From NCBI RefSeq assembly GCF_008329435.1, contig NZ_NPKN01000001.1:186001-250000 (forward strand): a stretch of 64,000 bases of DNA. The letters are read 5' to 3'. The translations under genes were made by a program, and so were the position numbers. The DNA comes from Rhodanobacter sp. T12-5 (GTDB lineage Bacteria; Pseudomonadota; Gammaproteobacteria; Xanthomonadales; Rhodanobacteraceae). Shown here in pieces: positions 1 to 9,625 of the stretch; position 1 is the stretch's first letter, and each line of letters starts with the position of its first letter. Below the pieces are notes generated by a model that saw nothing but the letters and a program-made list of their open reading frames with translations, was not told the origin of the DNA and made no database searches.

Positions 1-2
1 TC

Positions 3-878
3 GGCATCCCGCCGTTCAAGCTGGACAAGACGGTGATCCACACCCGCCGCGAAGTACTCGAAGGCATGGGCGTGCGCTTCCATCTCGACGTGGAGATCGG
101 CCGCGACATCGCGTTCGAGCAACTGCTGGCCGACTACGACGCCGTGTTCCTCGGCACCGGCGCCTACACCTTCGTCGACGGCGAGTTGCCCGGGCGCGAA
201 CTCGACGGCGTGCACGACGCGCTGCCGTTCCTGGTCGCCAACGCGAACCGCCTGCTCGACGACCAGCCGGTGCCGCCCGCGCTCGACCTCAACGGCAAGC
301 ACGTCGTCGTACTCGGCGGCGGCGATACCGGCATGGATTGCAACCGCACTTCGATCCGGCTGGGTGCCGCCTCGGTGACCTGCGTGTACCGCCGCGACGA
401 GGCCAGCATGCCGGGCTCGCGCCGCGAGGTGGGCTACAGCCGCGAGGAAGGCGTGGACTTCCTGTTCCATCGCCAGCCGCTTGCCTTGCTCGGCGAGCAG
501 GGCAAGGTGCGCGGCGTGCGTCTGGTGCAAACCGAAGTGGGCATCGACACGCACGGCCGCGCACGGCTGCAGCACGTCGAAGGCAGCGAAACCGAACTGC
601 GCGCCGACGTGGTGATCCAGGCGTTCGGTTTCCGCCCCAGCTCGCCGGCATGGTGCGCCGAGTACGGCATCGAACGGGATGCCAGTGGCCGCATCCGCGC
701 CGGCGGCGCGAACCGGTTGCCGTTCCAGACCGGCCACCCGAAGATCTTCGCCGGCGGCGACAACATGCGCGGCGCTGACCTCGTCGTGCGTGCCGTGCAC
801 GACGGACGCGAGGCGGCGGCCTCGATCGCGCGGATGCTGAGCGAGCTTCCCCTAGAAGCAATGGCCTGTGTGGCGTAA
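3..878 (+). CDS. gltD: Glutamate synthase small subunit, 3' part (5' end outside window)
   Basis: This is the C-terminal ~290 residues of the NADPH-dependent glutamate synthase small subunit, which passes electrons from NADPH through FAD and Fe-S clusters to the large subunit in ammonium assimilation. The frame is open from the first bases, and the text begins with GIPPFKLDK, a typical internal GltD segment, so the gene is cut by the window edge. A nucleotide-binding motif VVVLGGGDTGMDC near residue 100 is followed by the SMPGSRREV segment and the C-terminal FAGGDNMRGADLVV flavin-binding motif that closes this family. It stops 9 bp before the next gene, so the two may be co-transcribed. The large subunit gltB is presumably upstream, outside the window. 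Confidence 0.95.
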   Translation, partial: GIPPFKLDKTVIHTRREVLEGMGVRFHLDVEIGRDIAFEQLLADYDAVFLGTGAYTFVDGELPGRELDGVHDALPFLVANANRLLDDQPVPPALDLNGKHVVVLGGGDTGMDCNRTSIRLGAASVTCVYRRDEASMPGSRREVGYSREEGVDFLFHRQPLALLGEQGKVRGVRLVQTEVGIDTHGRARLQHVEGSETELRADVVIQAFGFRPSSPAWCAEYGIERDASGRIRAGGANRLPFQTGHPKIFAGGDNMRGADLVVRAVHDGREAAASIARMLSELPLEAMACVA

Positions 879-887
879 GTTCTGCGC

Positions 888-1646
888 ATGTGCCTGATCG
901 CGTTCGCCTGGGATGTGCATCCACGCTGGCGCCTGCTGCTGGCGGGCAACCGCGACGAGTTCCATGCGCGGCCCAGTGCGGCGCTGGCGCGCTGGGACGA
1001 TGCGCCGATCGTCGGCGGGCGCGACCTCGAGGCCGGTGGCACCTGGCTCGGCGTCACCAACGGCGGGCGCTGCTGCGTGGTGACGAATGTGCGCGACCCG
1101 CGCGATCCGCACCTCGGCGCCTCGCGCGGCCTGCTGGCCACCGATTATCTCCGTGGCGACGCCGATGCCGCCACGCATGCGCAGCAACTGCTGCGCACGG
1201 CCGCCGACTATCGCCCGTTCAACCTGCTCACCTTCGATGCGCGCGAGGCGTTCTATCTCGGCAACCGCCCGGAGCCGCGCGCGCAGGCGGTGACCCCCGG
1301 CGTGCACGGCCTGTCGAACGCCGACTTCAACACGCCGTGGCCGAAGACGCGCGCATTGATGCAGCGTTTGCAGCAGTGGATCGACGATGGCGGCAACATC
1401 GAATTTTCACCGCTGTTCAACGCCCTCGCCGACGAACGGGTGGCCGACGACGCGCAGTTGCCGGATACCGGTATCGGGCTGGAGCGCGAGCGCTGGCTGT
1501 CGTCGGCCTTCATCCGTGGCGGCGACTACGGCACCCGCGCCAGTACGGTGGTGGCGATCGATCGCCACGGCGGCGGCGTGGTTGCGGAGCGCCGGTTCGG
1601 CCCGCACGGCCGATACCTGGGCGAAGTCATGTTGCGGGTCATGTAG
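888..1646 (+). CDS. NRDE-family (TANGO2/HRG-9-like) protein
   Basis: The 252-residue protein begins with Met-Cys-Leu-Ile and carries the GNRDEFHARP motif at about residue 22-31 that names the NRDE family. Eukaryotic relatives (TANGO2, HRG-9) have been linked to heme trafficking; the bacterial role is not settled. A second conserved segment, GGTWLGVTNGGR, follows at about residue 50, and GLSNADFNTPWPK near residue 140 is also typical. No signal peptide or membrane segment is visible, so it is probably cytoplasmic. It sits 9 bp behind gltD on the same strand. The Cys at position 2 resembles an N-terminal nucleophile, but I cannot show processing from sequence. Confidence 0.9.
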   Translation: MCLIAFAWDVHPRWRLLLAGNRDEFHARPSAALARWDDAPIVGGRDLEAGGTWLGVTNGGRCCVVTNVRDPRDPHLGASRGLLATDYLRGDADAATHAQQLLRTAADYRPFNLLTFDAREAFYLGNRPEPRAQAVTPGVHGLSNADFNTPWPKTRALMQRLQQWIDDGGNIEFSPLFNALADERVADDAQLPDTGIGLERERWLSSAFIRGGDYGTRASTVVAIDRHGGGVVAERRFGPHGRYLGEVMLRVM

Positions 1647-1712
1647 CTCGCGCCCGTCGCCTACGCACGGCCGCGGCCATCTCGCCTGCCCGCAACGGGT
1701 TTCACCGGCTAG

Positions 1713-3437
<1,725 letters not shown>

Positions 3438-3584
3438 ACTGCAAATCAATTGGCTTTCTTGGTGCGGGCACTGCCTGCCGGCTCTTCGCCGATGCATCTG
3501 GTCGGGGGCGGCCATGGGCCATGCGGCAAGACAGTATCCAACAAAGCCTGTGCGTCCCGTTCAAGGCGGGTGTTGCAACCGCTT

Positions 3585-3986
3585 TCAGCTCTTCAGTTCA
3601 CCGTCGCGGTAGTACCAGCGGCCGCCTTCGCGCACGAAGCGGCTGGTCTCGTGCTGGCGTTGCGCGCGACCGCCGCCGAGGCGATAGCGCGCGACGAACT
3701 CCACGATGGCGTGGTCGTCGTCGACCAGTTGCTGGCGCCGTACCTCAAGCCCCAACCAGGTCGGCGGCGGCTGCTGCGCGGCCAGCCGCAACGAGGCCGG
3801 GCGGGTCTCGGCGTGCCAGCTGGACAGCAGGTAGTCCTCGCGCATGAGCACGTAGGCACTGTAGCGCGAGCGCATCAGTTGCTCGGCCGTGGCGGCGACG
3901 GCGCCGTCGTGCAGGGGGCCGCAGCATTCGGTGTAACCGGCAGGATTGCCGCATGGGCAAGGGGTCAGGGTGTCGATCGACTTCAT
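3585..3986 (-). CDS. ychJ: YchJ-like SEC-C motif protein (UPF0225)
   Basis: A 133-residue protein of the YchJ family. The N-terminal CPCGNPAGYTECCGPLH is a cysteine-rich SEC-C-type metal-binding motif (residues ~9-25). It is followed by an NTF2-like fold segment (EQLMRSRYSAYV to the C-terminus). I chose the ATG at 3986 because it sits immediately before the conserved Cys motif; the frame stays open upstream without family resemblance. The biochemical function of the family is unknown. It lies 55 bp behind the DUF938 gene on the same strand and could share its transcript; its 3' end faces ligB across 147 bp. Confidence 0.88.
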   Translation of the reverse strand: MKSIDTLTPCPCGNPAGYTECCGPLHDGAVAATAEQLMRSRYSAYVLMREDYLLSSWHAETRPASLRLAAQQPPPTWLGLEVRRQQLVDDDHAIVEFVARYRLGGGRAQRQHETSRFVREGGRWYYRDGELKS

Positions 3987-4041
3987 GCCGCCTTTGTACC
4001 CGGTTCGGCGCGATCGTGCAGGTTCGCCGTGCGGGTGGTAC

Positions 4042-4641
4042 TCAGCCGCGGAAGCGTCGCCACACGCGGCAGCGATTGTTGGCGGGCATCGCGATGTCGT
4101 CGAGCAGGCGGAACCCGGCAGCAAGTGCCAGTGTATCGATCGCTTCGGCGTCGCGGATCGCCATGTGCGCGCCGCGCGCCTTGAGCCATTCGTCGAACGC
4201 GGCATTGCTTTCGCTGCTGTAGCGACCCCGGTAGTTGAACGGGCCGTAGATGGTCAGGCGGGCGTCGTCGGTGGTGATCGCAGGCAGCCGCGCGAACAGC
4301 CGCTGCACCTCGGGCCAGGCCATGATGTGCAGGGTATTGGCGCTGAACACCGCGTCGTACGGACCGCTCGGCCAGCTGCCGCCGACGTCGAGTTCCAGCG
4401 GCGCCGGGGTATTCGGCAATGCCGCCTCGTCCAGCCATGCACGGATGCCGGGCAGGTTCTCTGCACGATCGGAGCTTTGCCAGATGAGCTGGGGCAGCGC
4501 CGCGGCGAAATGCACCGCGTGCTGCCCGGTGCCACTGCCGATCTCCAGCACATTCCGGCGATCGGAAAAATACTCGCGCAGCACGCCGAGGATCGGTTCG
4601 CGATTGCGCTCGCAAGAAGACGAGTGAGGTTTGACGGCCAT
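4042..4641 (-). CDS. DUF938 class I SAM-dependent methyltransferase-like protein
   Basis: The 199-residue protein has the methyltransferase motif I VLEIGSGTGQHAVHFA (residues ~30-45), an acidic segment ending strand 2 (WQSSDRAENLPGI), and FSANTLHIMAWPEV near residue 100. This combination is characteristic of DUF938 proteins. The fold implies S-adenosylmethionine binding; no substrate is known. It starts 2 bp after the stop codon of the regulator gene immediately upstream on the same strand, which strongly suggests a shared transcript. YchJ follows 55 bp downstream. Confidence 0.9.
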   Translation of the reverse strand: MAVKPHSSSCERNREPILGVLREYFSDRRNVLEIGSGTGQHAVHFAAALPQLIWQSSDRAENLPGIRAWLDEAALPNTPAPLELDVGGSWPSGPYDAVFSANTLHIMAWPEVQRLFARLPAITTDDARLTIYGPFNYRGRYSSESNAAFDEWLKARGAHMAIRDAEAIDTLALAAGFRLLDDIAMPANNRCRVWRRFRG

Positions 4642-4643
4642 GG

Positions 4644-5705
4644 TCAGGGCAACGGGAGTTGATCGCTTTCCGCATCGCGAGCGACTTCCGCTCGGCGAAT
4701 CATCTGTTGAACTGCGGGAACCGTGTGCATCGGAACGAGGGTGACATCGGGGTGGTCGTGCGCAAAGACACGGAACACTTCATCCGCAAAGGCCTGGCCG
4801 ATGCTGGTTACCGCTTCGAAGTCGAGTACCACGGTGCGGAATCGCTCTACCCGTTGCATCAGGCGCTTGGCTTGCGAGCGCGAGATCAGGTTCTCGTCGC
4901 CAACCTTGGCCAGCCTGACCGGGACGACCGTCTTGGCAAAGGTGTAATCGTCCGGTCCGCTGGAGTATTGATCAAAAACTTCCTTGGCTGTCCTGGTCGT
5001 GTCGGTCCTGATTTCCATCAGCACCGTCGTGCCATGGTGGACATGGCGCATGTCAATGTCGAAAAGCAGGTCGTCGCCCGCTCCATCGTCATGGTCGAAG
5101 ACCAGATCGCCGGATGCGATCTGGAAACGGTCGAACATGCGCGAAGTGAAAAACACGCCTTCGCCGGAATGGCGCCTTGGATCGGTGGTCAACTTTCCCT
5201 TTGAAAGCTCAAGCAGTGCCAGCCGCTCGTCGGGAAGATCCAGCGCGCGAGTGATCTTGCGGAAAATTCCGACTCCATCGTCTGCCACCATCATGGCAAT
5301 CTGGCGGTCGTTGCGATCCAGCAGGACCCTGAGGTGTTTCCCTTCGGAGTGATCGATGGCGTTGTTGACCATTTCGGTCAAGCCGTGGTGGCTGATGTCG
5401 ACGATGTTCGCCGGCAGACCTTTCAGCAGTGGCGCGATATCACGTGCCCATACGCGGTCCTCGGCGAGACCGTGCAGCAGATGGCGAAAAGTGGCGCGGC
5501 GGGAGGTGCCGGGACGGTAGGTTGGTCGCGTTGTTCCGACCTTGGCCAGATAGCCCTCGCCGATCAGCGCGCGTGCGCGCGTGGCTACGGCGGCGCGGCT
5601 GAGCCCCAACGCGTCGGCGACGACGCGCACCAGGTCGTTGGGATGGCTCTGGACCTGGGCCAACAGCGAGGCATCAATTTCCGCGGAACGGCTGGGTCGG
5701 GCCAT
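4644..5705 (-). CDS. One-chain regulator: winged-HTH, HATPase and STAS-like (DUF4325) domains
   Basis: Three domains are visible in 353 residues. Residues 1-65 resemble a winged helix-turn-helix (LVRVVADALGLSRAAVATRARALIGEGYL within that span). Residues ~95-235 form a GHKL/histidine-kinase-like ATPase with N-box ExxxNxxxH (E111, N115, H119), G1 box DDGVG at 142-146 and G2 box GEG at 181-183. Residues ~255-340 match the STAS-like DUF4325 domain (TVVLDFEAVTSIGQAFADEVFR). Anti-sigma kinase plus anti-sigma antagonist modules are thus fused to a DNA-binding domain; a signal-controlled transcription factor is the reasonable inference. The base composition looks less GC-rich than flanking genes, hinting at acquisition. 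An inverted repeat sits directly before the ATG. Confidence 0.85.
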   Translation of the reverse strand: MARPSRSAEIDASLLAQVQSHPNDLVRVVADALGLSRAAVATRARALIGEGYLAKVGTTRPTYRPGTSRRATFRHLLHGLAEDRVWARDIAPLLKGLPANIVDISHHGLTEMVNNAIDHSEGKHLRVLLDRNDRQIAMMVADDGVGIFRKITRALDLPDERLALLELSKGKLTTDPRRHSGEGVFFTSRMFDRFQIASGDLVFDHDDGAGDDLLFDIDMRHVHHGTTVLMEIRTDTTRTAKEVFDQYSSGPDDYTFAKTVVPVRLAKVGDENLISRSQAKRLMQRVERFRTVVLDFEAVTSIGQAFADEVFRVFAHDHPDVTLVPMHTVPAVQQMIRRAEVARDAESDQLPLP

Positions 5706-5708
5706 GAG

Positions 5709-5731
5709 AGCACCATAAAGTATGCGGTGCT
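5709..5731. promoter_or_regulatory. Candidate operator: inverted repeat AGCACC-N11-GGTGCT
   Basis: AGCACC (5709-5714) and GGTGCT (5726-5731) form a perfect 6-bp inverted repeat with an 11-bp AT-rich spacer, ending 3 bp upstream of the start codon of the winged-HTH/ATPase/STAS gene. Spacing of half-sites over about two helical turns fits a dimeric DNA-binding protein. Autoregulation by the neighbouring regulator is an inference; a small hairpin in the leader is the alternative. Confidence 0.4.
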
Positions 5732-5822
5732 TATTGGATAGTTATCTGACCCCATTGTAAAGTTATGAACGACTTCGCTCCTTCAGAACCAGCGGGGTGC
5801 GGCGTAGAGGGCGGAGCTGGCG

Positions 5823-6020
5823 TCAGACCGGATGGCCGCGCAATACGCGTGCGGGCAGCATCAGCAGGGCGCCGAGGAAGGCGAACACGGCAGTCACGGT
5901 GATGCCGACCAGGCGCAGCGGCAGCAACAGCAGCCATACGATCGGGTACAGCACCAGCGCCAGCAGCGCGAGCGGCCAGCAGAACACCAGCAGCAACAGC
6001 CAGAGCAGGAAACCGGTCAT
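5823..6020 (-). CDS. Small two-segment membrane protein
   Basis: A 65-residue, strongly hydrophobic protein. The start at 6020 gives MTGFLLWLLLLVFCWP; the frame upstream is polar and unlike a membrane protein. Two transmembrane helices are likely, residues ~3-32 and ~38-57, followed by a short basic tail (ARVLRGHPV). I do not recognise a family. It lies alone between the divergent regulator gene's promoter region and the NnrU-like gene, which is on the same strand 91 bp upstream, so it may be the last gene of that transcript. Confidence 0.65.
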   Translation of the reverse strand: MTGFLLWLLLLVFCWPLALLALVLYPIVWLLLLPLRLVGITVTAVFAFLGALLMLPARVLRGHPV

Positions 6021-6111
6021 GCGTCGGGTCCTCGCGGGTGGGGGTACGGAAAACTCTAGCGCAGAACGGCACGCGTGCGCAGATGACTCACGACACCCCC
6101 GCAGCATCGGT

Positions 6112-6690
6112 TCATGCCATCGGATTGACGCCGATCAGCCACAGGTGCAGCCACAGCGCGAACACCGCCCAGGCCGCCACGCCGATCGCCACGGTCAGCA
6201 CGTTGCCACGCAGCGTGCCGGCTGGATAGACCGTGCCGGCCGCGCGGTCGCGCCGGCGCGACGCAATGAACAGCACCACCGCCCACAGCAGGAACGCACC
6301 GAACAGCAGCACGTCGTGCAGCATGCCGGTGGCCAGCAGGTGACCGAACGCCCACACCTTCACCGCCAGCACCTGGGGATGGTGCAGCCGCGCCTTGAAG
6401 GCGTTGCGCGGCACCCGTGCCGCGACGAACAGCACGAAGGCGACCAGGGTGAACAGTGCGTTGAGGTGGCGCAGCCACAGCGGCGGCACGTACAGCAGCA
6501 CCGGGTGCTGCCGCGCCAGGCCGAAGCCCCAGCAGATGAGCACGAAGCCGACGATCGCCACTACCGCATACAGCGCCTTCCAGCGCTTCAGGCCCAGTCG
6601 CGCGATCTGCCGCGTGCGCCAGCCGTCGGCGAAGATGCGCAGCGAGTGCATGCCAAGAAACAGGACGAGGCCAAGGATCAGCACGGGCAT
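6112..6690 (-). CDS. NnrU-family integral membrane protein
   Basis: A 192-residue polytopic membrane protein beginning MPVLILGLVLFLGMHSLR, with the paired Arg/Trp segments (FADGWRTRQIARLG, RWKALYAVVAIVGF) typical of NnrU proteins. About six hydrophobic segments are visible. NnrU was named for a link to nitrite and nitric-oxide metabolism, and distant relatives include isoprenylcysteine-methyltransferase-like membrane proteins and MAPEG/cytochrome-associated proteins; no denitrification gene is seen nearby, so a nitrogen role here is unsupported. A histidine-rich loop (HLLATGMLHD) could bind metal or heme, but this is only a suggestion. It lies 71 bp downstream of the HutD gene. Confidence 0.85.
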   Translation of the reverse strand: MPVLILGLVLFLGMHSLRIFADGWRTRQIARLGLKRWKALYAVVAIVGFVLICWGFGLARQHPVLLYVPPLWLRHLNALFTLVAFVLFVAARVPRNAFKARLHHPQVLAVKVWAFGHLLATGMLHDVLLFGAFLLWAVVLFIASRRRDRAAGTVYPAGTLRGNVLTVAIGVAAWAVFALWLHLWLIGVNPMA

Positions 6691-6761
6691 GGTCGAAGCT
6701 CCAGTGGAGACAGTGAGTGACAAGAATAGAGACGCGCAGCCCGACGCCATAGTGACAGTCG

Positions 6762-7316
6762 TCAGGCCACGGCTTCGACCCGCACGACCAGTGCCAGTGC
6801 GCCCGGATGCAAGGTCAGTGCCGCGGCACCGGAAGACGGTCGCCAGGCGTCGCCCGGACGCAGCGTGCCGTCGGCACAGTCGATCGTGCCGCGGGCGCCA
6901 TACACCAGCACGGTGGCGGCGTCGGTCGTGTGCGGCCCCGCGTCCCGCCACGCCTCGATGCCGCCGCGCACGTGTCCGCGGCGCAGCATCAGGTTGAAAT
7001 CGCGGGTGGGGCCGCCGGCCAGCGCCACGTCCACTTTCGCCTCGCCGGCAAACGCGAACGGCACGAACGGCGTGGTCAGCGCGTGCACGCGACCGTCGTC
7101 CAGCGTCATCGTGAAGCCGGCGCCGTCGAGCAGCACGATCTGGCGGTCGATGCCGGGGAACGAGGAGAACGGCGCGGCGCTGTCGACCTCGGCCACGCTC
7201 ACCCGCCAGAGGAAACCGCCGCCGCCGGCCGCGGACGGCTGGACGGCTATTTCGCGGGTACGGCCCAGGCCGTTCTTCCATGACTGCGAAGGGCAGTCGG
7301 CCAGGCGGATGATCAT
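6762..7316 (-). CDS. HutD/Ves-family cupin-like protein
   Basis: The 184-residue protein matches HutD/Ves: it opens with CPSQSWKNGLGRTREIA, continues with FLWRVSVAEVDSAAPFSSFPGIDRQIVLLDG and has the RDFNLMLRRG motif of the second cupin-like lobe. HutD is associated with histidine utilisation in some bacteria, and Ves with cold adaptation; the molecular activity is unclear. No hut gene is present in this window. The ATG overlaps the dinG stop by 4 bp (7313-7316), so it is translationally coupled to dinG. Confidence 0.9.
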   Translation of the reverse strand: MIIRLADCPSQSWKNGLGRTREIAVQPSAAGGGGFLWRVSVAEVDSAAPFSSFPGIDRQIVLLDGAGFTMTLDDGRVHALTTPFVPFAFAGEAKVDVALAGGPTRDFNLMLRRGHVRGGIEAWRDAGPHTTDAATVLVYGARGTIDCADGTLRPGDAWRPSSGAAALTLHPGALALVVRVEAVA

Positions 7317-9433
7317 GCGGTCCTCTCGATGACGCGCTGGAACGGCGGCAGCGCCTTCAGCATGCCGCTGCCGTAACGCTTGGTGACCACGCGGCGGTCC
7401 AGCAGCACGATGCGGCCGTGGTCGGTCTCGTTGCGGATCAGGCGGCCGCAGTACTGGGTGAGCAGGCGCGTGGCCTCGGGGATGCTGACCTCGATGAACG
7501 GGTTCCGACCACGCGATTCCAGCCATTCGGCGTAGGTCGCGCCGACCGGATCGGTCGGCACCGCGAACGGCAGCTGGGTGATCACCACGGTCTCGCAGAA
7601 CTTGCCCGGCAGGTCGAGGCCTTCGCCGAACGAGGCGAGCCCGAACAGCGTGCTGCCCTTGCCGGCCTCGATGTCGGCGCAGTGTTCGGCGACCAGCTGC
7701 GACTTGCCCAGCGAACCCTGCGCGCGCACCTTGCGCACTTGTGCGATCGGCAGCTTCTGCAGCACGCGGTCGAGCTTCACGCGCGAGGTGAACAGCACCA
7801 GGTTGCCGGCGTCCCAGTCGAGGTTTGCCGCCAGCCATTCGCTGATCTCCTCGGCGTGCGCCTCGCGCGCATCCGGCAGAGTGCGCATCGCGGGGACTTC
7901 CAGCCGGGCCTGCGCGGCGAGGTCGAACGGCGAGGGCAGGCTCAAGGTCACCGCGTCATTGGGCAGGCCGACGGCGTCGGCGAAGCCGCGGAAGTTGCCG
8001 CCGGCGCTGAGCGTGGCCGAGGTCATCACCACGCCGCTGGCGTTGTTCCACAGCACGTTGCGCAGCAAACCCGCGGCGGACACCGCCGACGCATGGCAGA
8101 CCAGTTGCTGGTCGGCGCCGAGGGTGACCCAGCGCGCCAGCGGCGGTGTGTTTTCCGGATCGTCGCTGGACCATGCGCGCCAGCAGCTGGCCTGCTTGCC
8201 GATGCGTTCCAGCGCGATGCCGAGTTCGCGCGACAGCGCTTCCTGGGTTGGCCCGCCGTCGGTCATTTCGACGACGGCCCGACGCACCGCACTGAGCCAG
8301 CGCTGCACGTCACCGGTGAGTACGTCCAGCACCCGTGCATGCTCCACCCACGCCTCGGGCAACTGGCCGAGCGAGCCGCGGTACATCGGCTCGGTCTCGG
8401 CCGGGTCGGGCAGCCAGCCGAGGCGGATCTCCTTTTCCAATTCCTCCAGCGTGTTGCTCAGTTCCTGCAGCTTTTCGTCGCCCTGGTCGAGGCCGAGCTT
8501 GCCCAGGCGCTCCTTGTCGGTCAGCGAATACGCCGCGTGCACCTGCCGGCCGAGCCGGCTCAGCTGGCGCACTGTGGCGGTCATGTAGACCTCCGCTGCA
8601 CCGCGGTCGATCGCCTTGCCCGGCACGTGGTGGCCTTCGTCGAAGATGTACAGCGTCTCGTCAGGCCGCGGCAGGATCACCCCGCCCCATGCCTGAACGC
8701 CGCTGCCTTCATCCTCGCCCGGCATGGTGAGGTCGGCCAGCACCAGGTCCTGGTTCGCCACGATGATTTCGGCGTCATCCACTGCACGGCGCGCGGCGAA
8801 GAACGGGCAGATCATGAACTGTCCGCACTTGCGTCCGGTGCAGCCGCCAGCGCTGGTGGTGATCATCGGCCGCAGCAGGTCGCTGACCGGCTCCGGTGCG
8901 CTGTCCATGTCGCCGTTCCACTCGTTGTGGTCGAACGCCACGCGCAATTTCGACAGGGCATGCTTGTCGCGCGCCTGAGGTGGCTTGGTCCACAGCACCA
9001 GATCGGCGTCGAAGCCGGCCAGGCCCATCTGCGCGGTGTCGTTGATGCTGTTGGCCGCCATCAGCAGGTTGCGCGGGCACAGGTACCGACCGCGGCCCTT
9101 GGCCAGCGCCACCTTCGCCTCGATCCCGTTGAGTTGCAGGTAGAGCGGGATATCGCGCTGTACCAGCTGTTCCTGCAGCGCCACGGTGGCGGTGGCGATC
9201 AGCAGCTTCTTCTTCTGGAAACGCGCCACCTCGACGCCGGCGATCAGGTAGGCCATCGACTTGCCGGTGCCGGTCGGTGCCTCGATCACCGCCACGCCGC
9301 CGGTCTGGCCGAACGCCTTGGCCACCTCGGCGATCATCTTTCCCTGCGAGGCGCGCGCGCGAAAGCCCGGCAAGCCGTCCTTCAGGCGTGCATAGGCGGC
9401 GCGGATGGCGTCTTTGGTGGTATCGGCGAGCAT
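7313..9433 (-). CDS. dinG: ATP-dependent DNA helicase DinG
   Basis: A 706-residue XPD-like superfamily 2 helicase that unwinds 5'-overhang, D-loop, R-loop and related structures. Walker A is APTGTGKS at residues 52-59 and the DEAH-type box is DEGH at 265-268. Four cysteines, C119, C198, C203 and C209, are spaced almost exactly like the [4Fe-4S] ligands of E. coli DinG, supporting an iron-sulfur cluster. Motif VI appears as TQYCGRLIRNETDHGRI near the C-terminus. The length fits DinG (~715). It is the first gene of a unit continuing into hutD. I see no clear LexA box in the 192 bp before the next divergent gene, but cannot score one reliably by eye. Confidence 0.96.
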   Translation of the reverse strand: MLADTTKDAIRAAYARLKDGLPGFRARASQGKMIAEVAKAFGQTGGVAVIEAPTGTGKSMAYLIAGVEVARFQKKKLLIATATVALQEQLVQRDIPLYLQLNGIEAKVALAKGRGRYLCPRNLLMAANSINDTAQMGLAGFDADLVLWTKPPQARDKHALSKLRVAFDHNEWNGDMDSAPEPVSDLLRPMITTSAGGCTGRKCGQFMICPFFAARRAVDDAEIIVANQDLVLADLTMPGEDEGSGVQAWGGVILPRPDETLYIFDEGHHVPGKAIDRGAAEVYMTATVRQLSRLGRQVHAAYSLTDKERLGKLGLDQGDEKLQELSNTLEELEKEIRLGWLPDPAETEPMYRGSLGQLPEAWVEHARVLDVLTGDVQRWLSAVRRAVVEMTDGGPTQEALSRELGIALERIGKQASCWRAWSSDDPENTPPLARWVTLGADQQLVCHASAVSAAGLLRNVLWNNASGVVMTSATLSAGGNFRGFADAVGLPNDAVTLSLPSPFDLAAQARLEVPAMRTLPDAREAHAEEISEWLAANLDWDAGNLVLFTSRVKLDRVLQKLPIAQVRKVRAQGSLGKSQLVAEHCADIEAGKGSTLFGLASFGEGLDLPGKFCETVVITQLPFAVPTDPVGATYAEWLESRGRNPFIEVSIPEATRLLTQYCGRLIRNETDHGRIVLLDRRVVTKRYGSGMLKALPPFQRVIERTA

Positions 9434-9625
9434 GCTGCGGAGTCACAAGGCGACCGTTGATTCTAGCGGGACGGGATGATGAGCGCCCCGCGCTCAAGAT
9501 TGCCGGTGTTGCGCCGATCTCCCTTGCTATGGAGCCTTGCATGGAGCCCGCCCGGTCCAATCGCCAGCGCACCATATGGCAATCTGTGGTAGATGTTTCA
9601 CGCTTTCACGCTGGACGGCCTTGTG

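Noticed and set aside
3440-3520. Minus-strand stretch reading like a basic C-terminus (ARTKKAN then stop)
   Set aside because: There is no start or conserved region in the ~80 bp available; it could be a tiny gene relic, but the evidence is too thin.
7418-9460. Long plus-strand open frame opposite dinG
   Set aside because: It is an antisense shadow of dinG with a compositionally biased translation.
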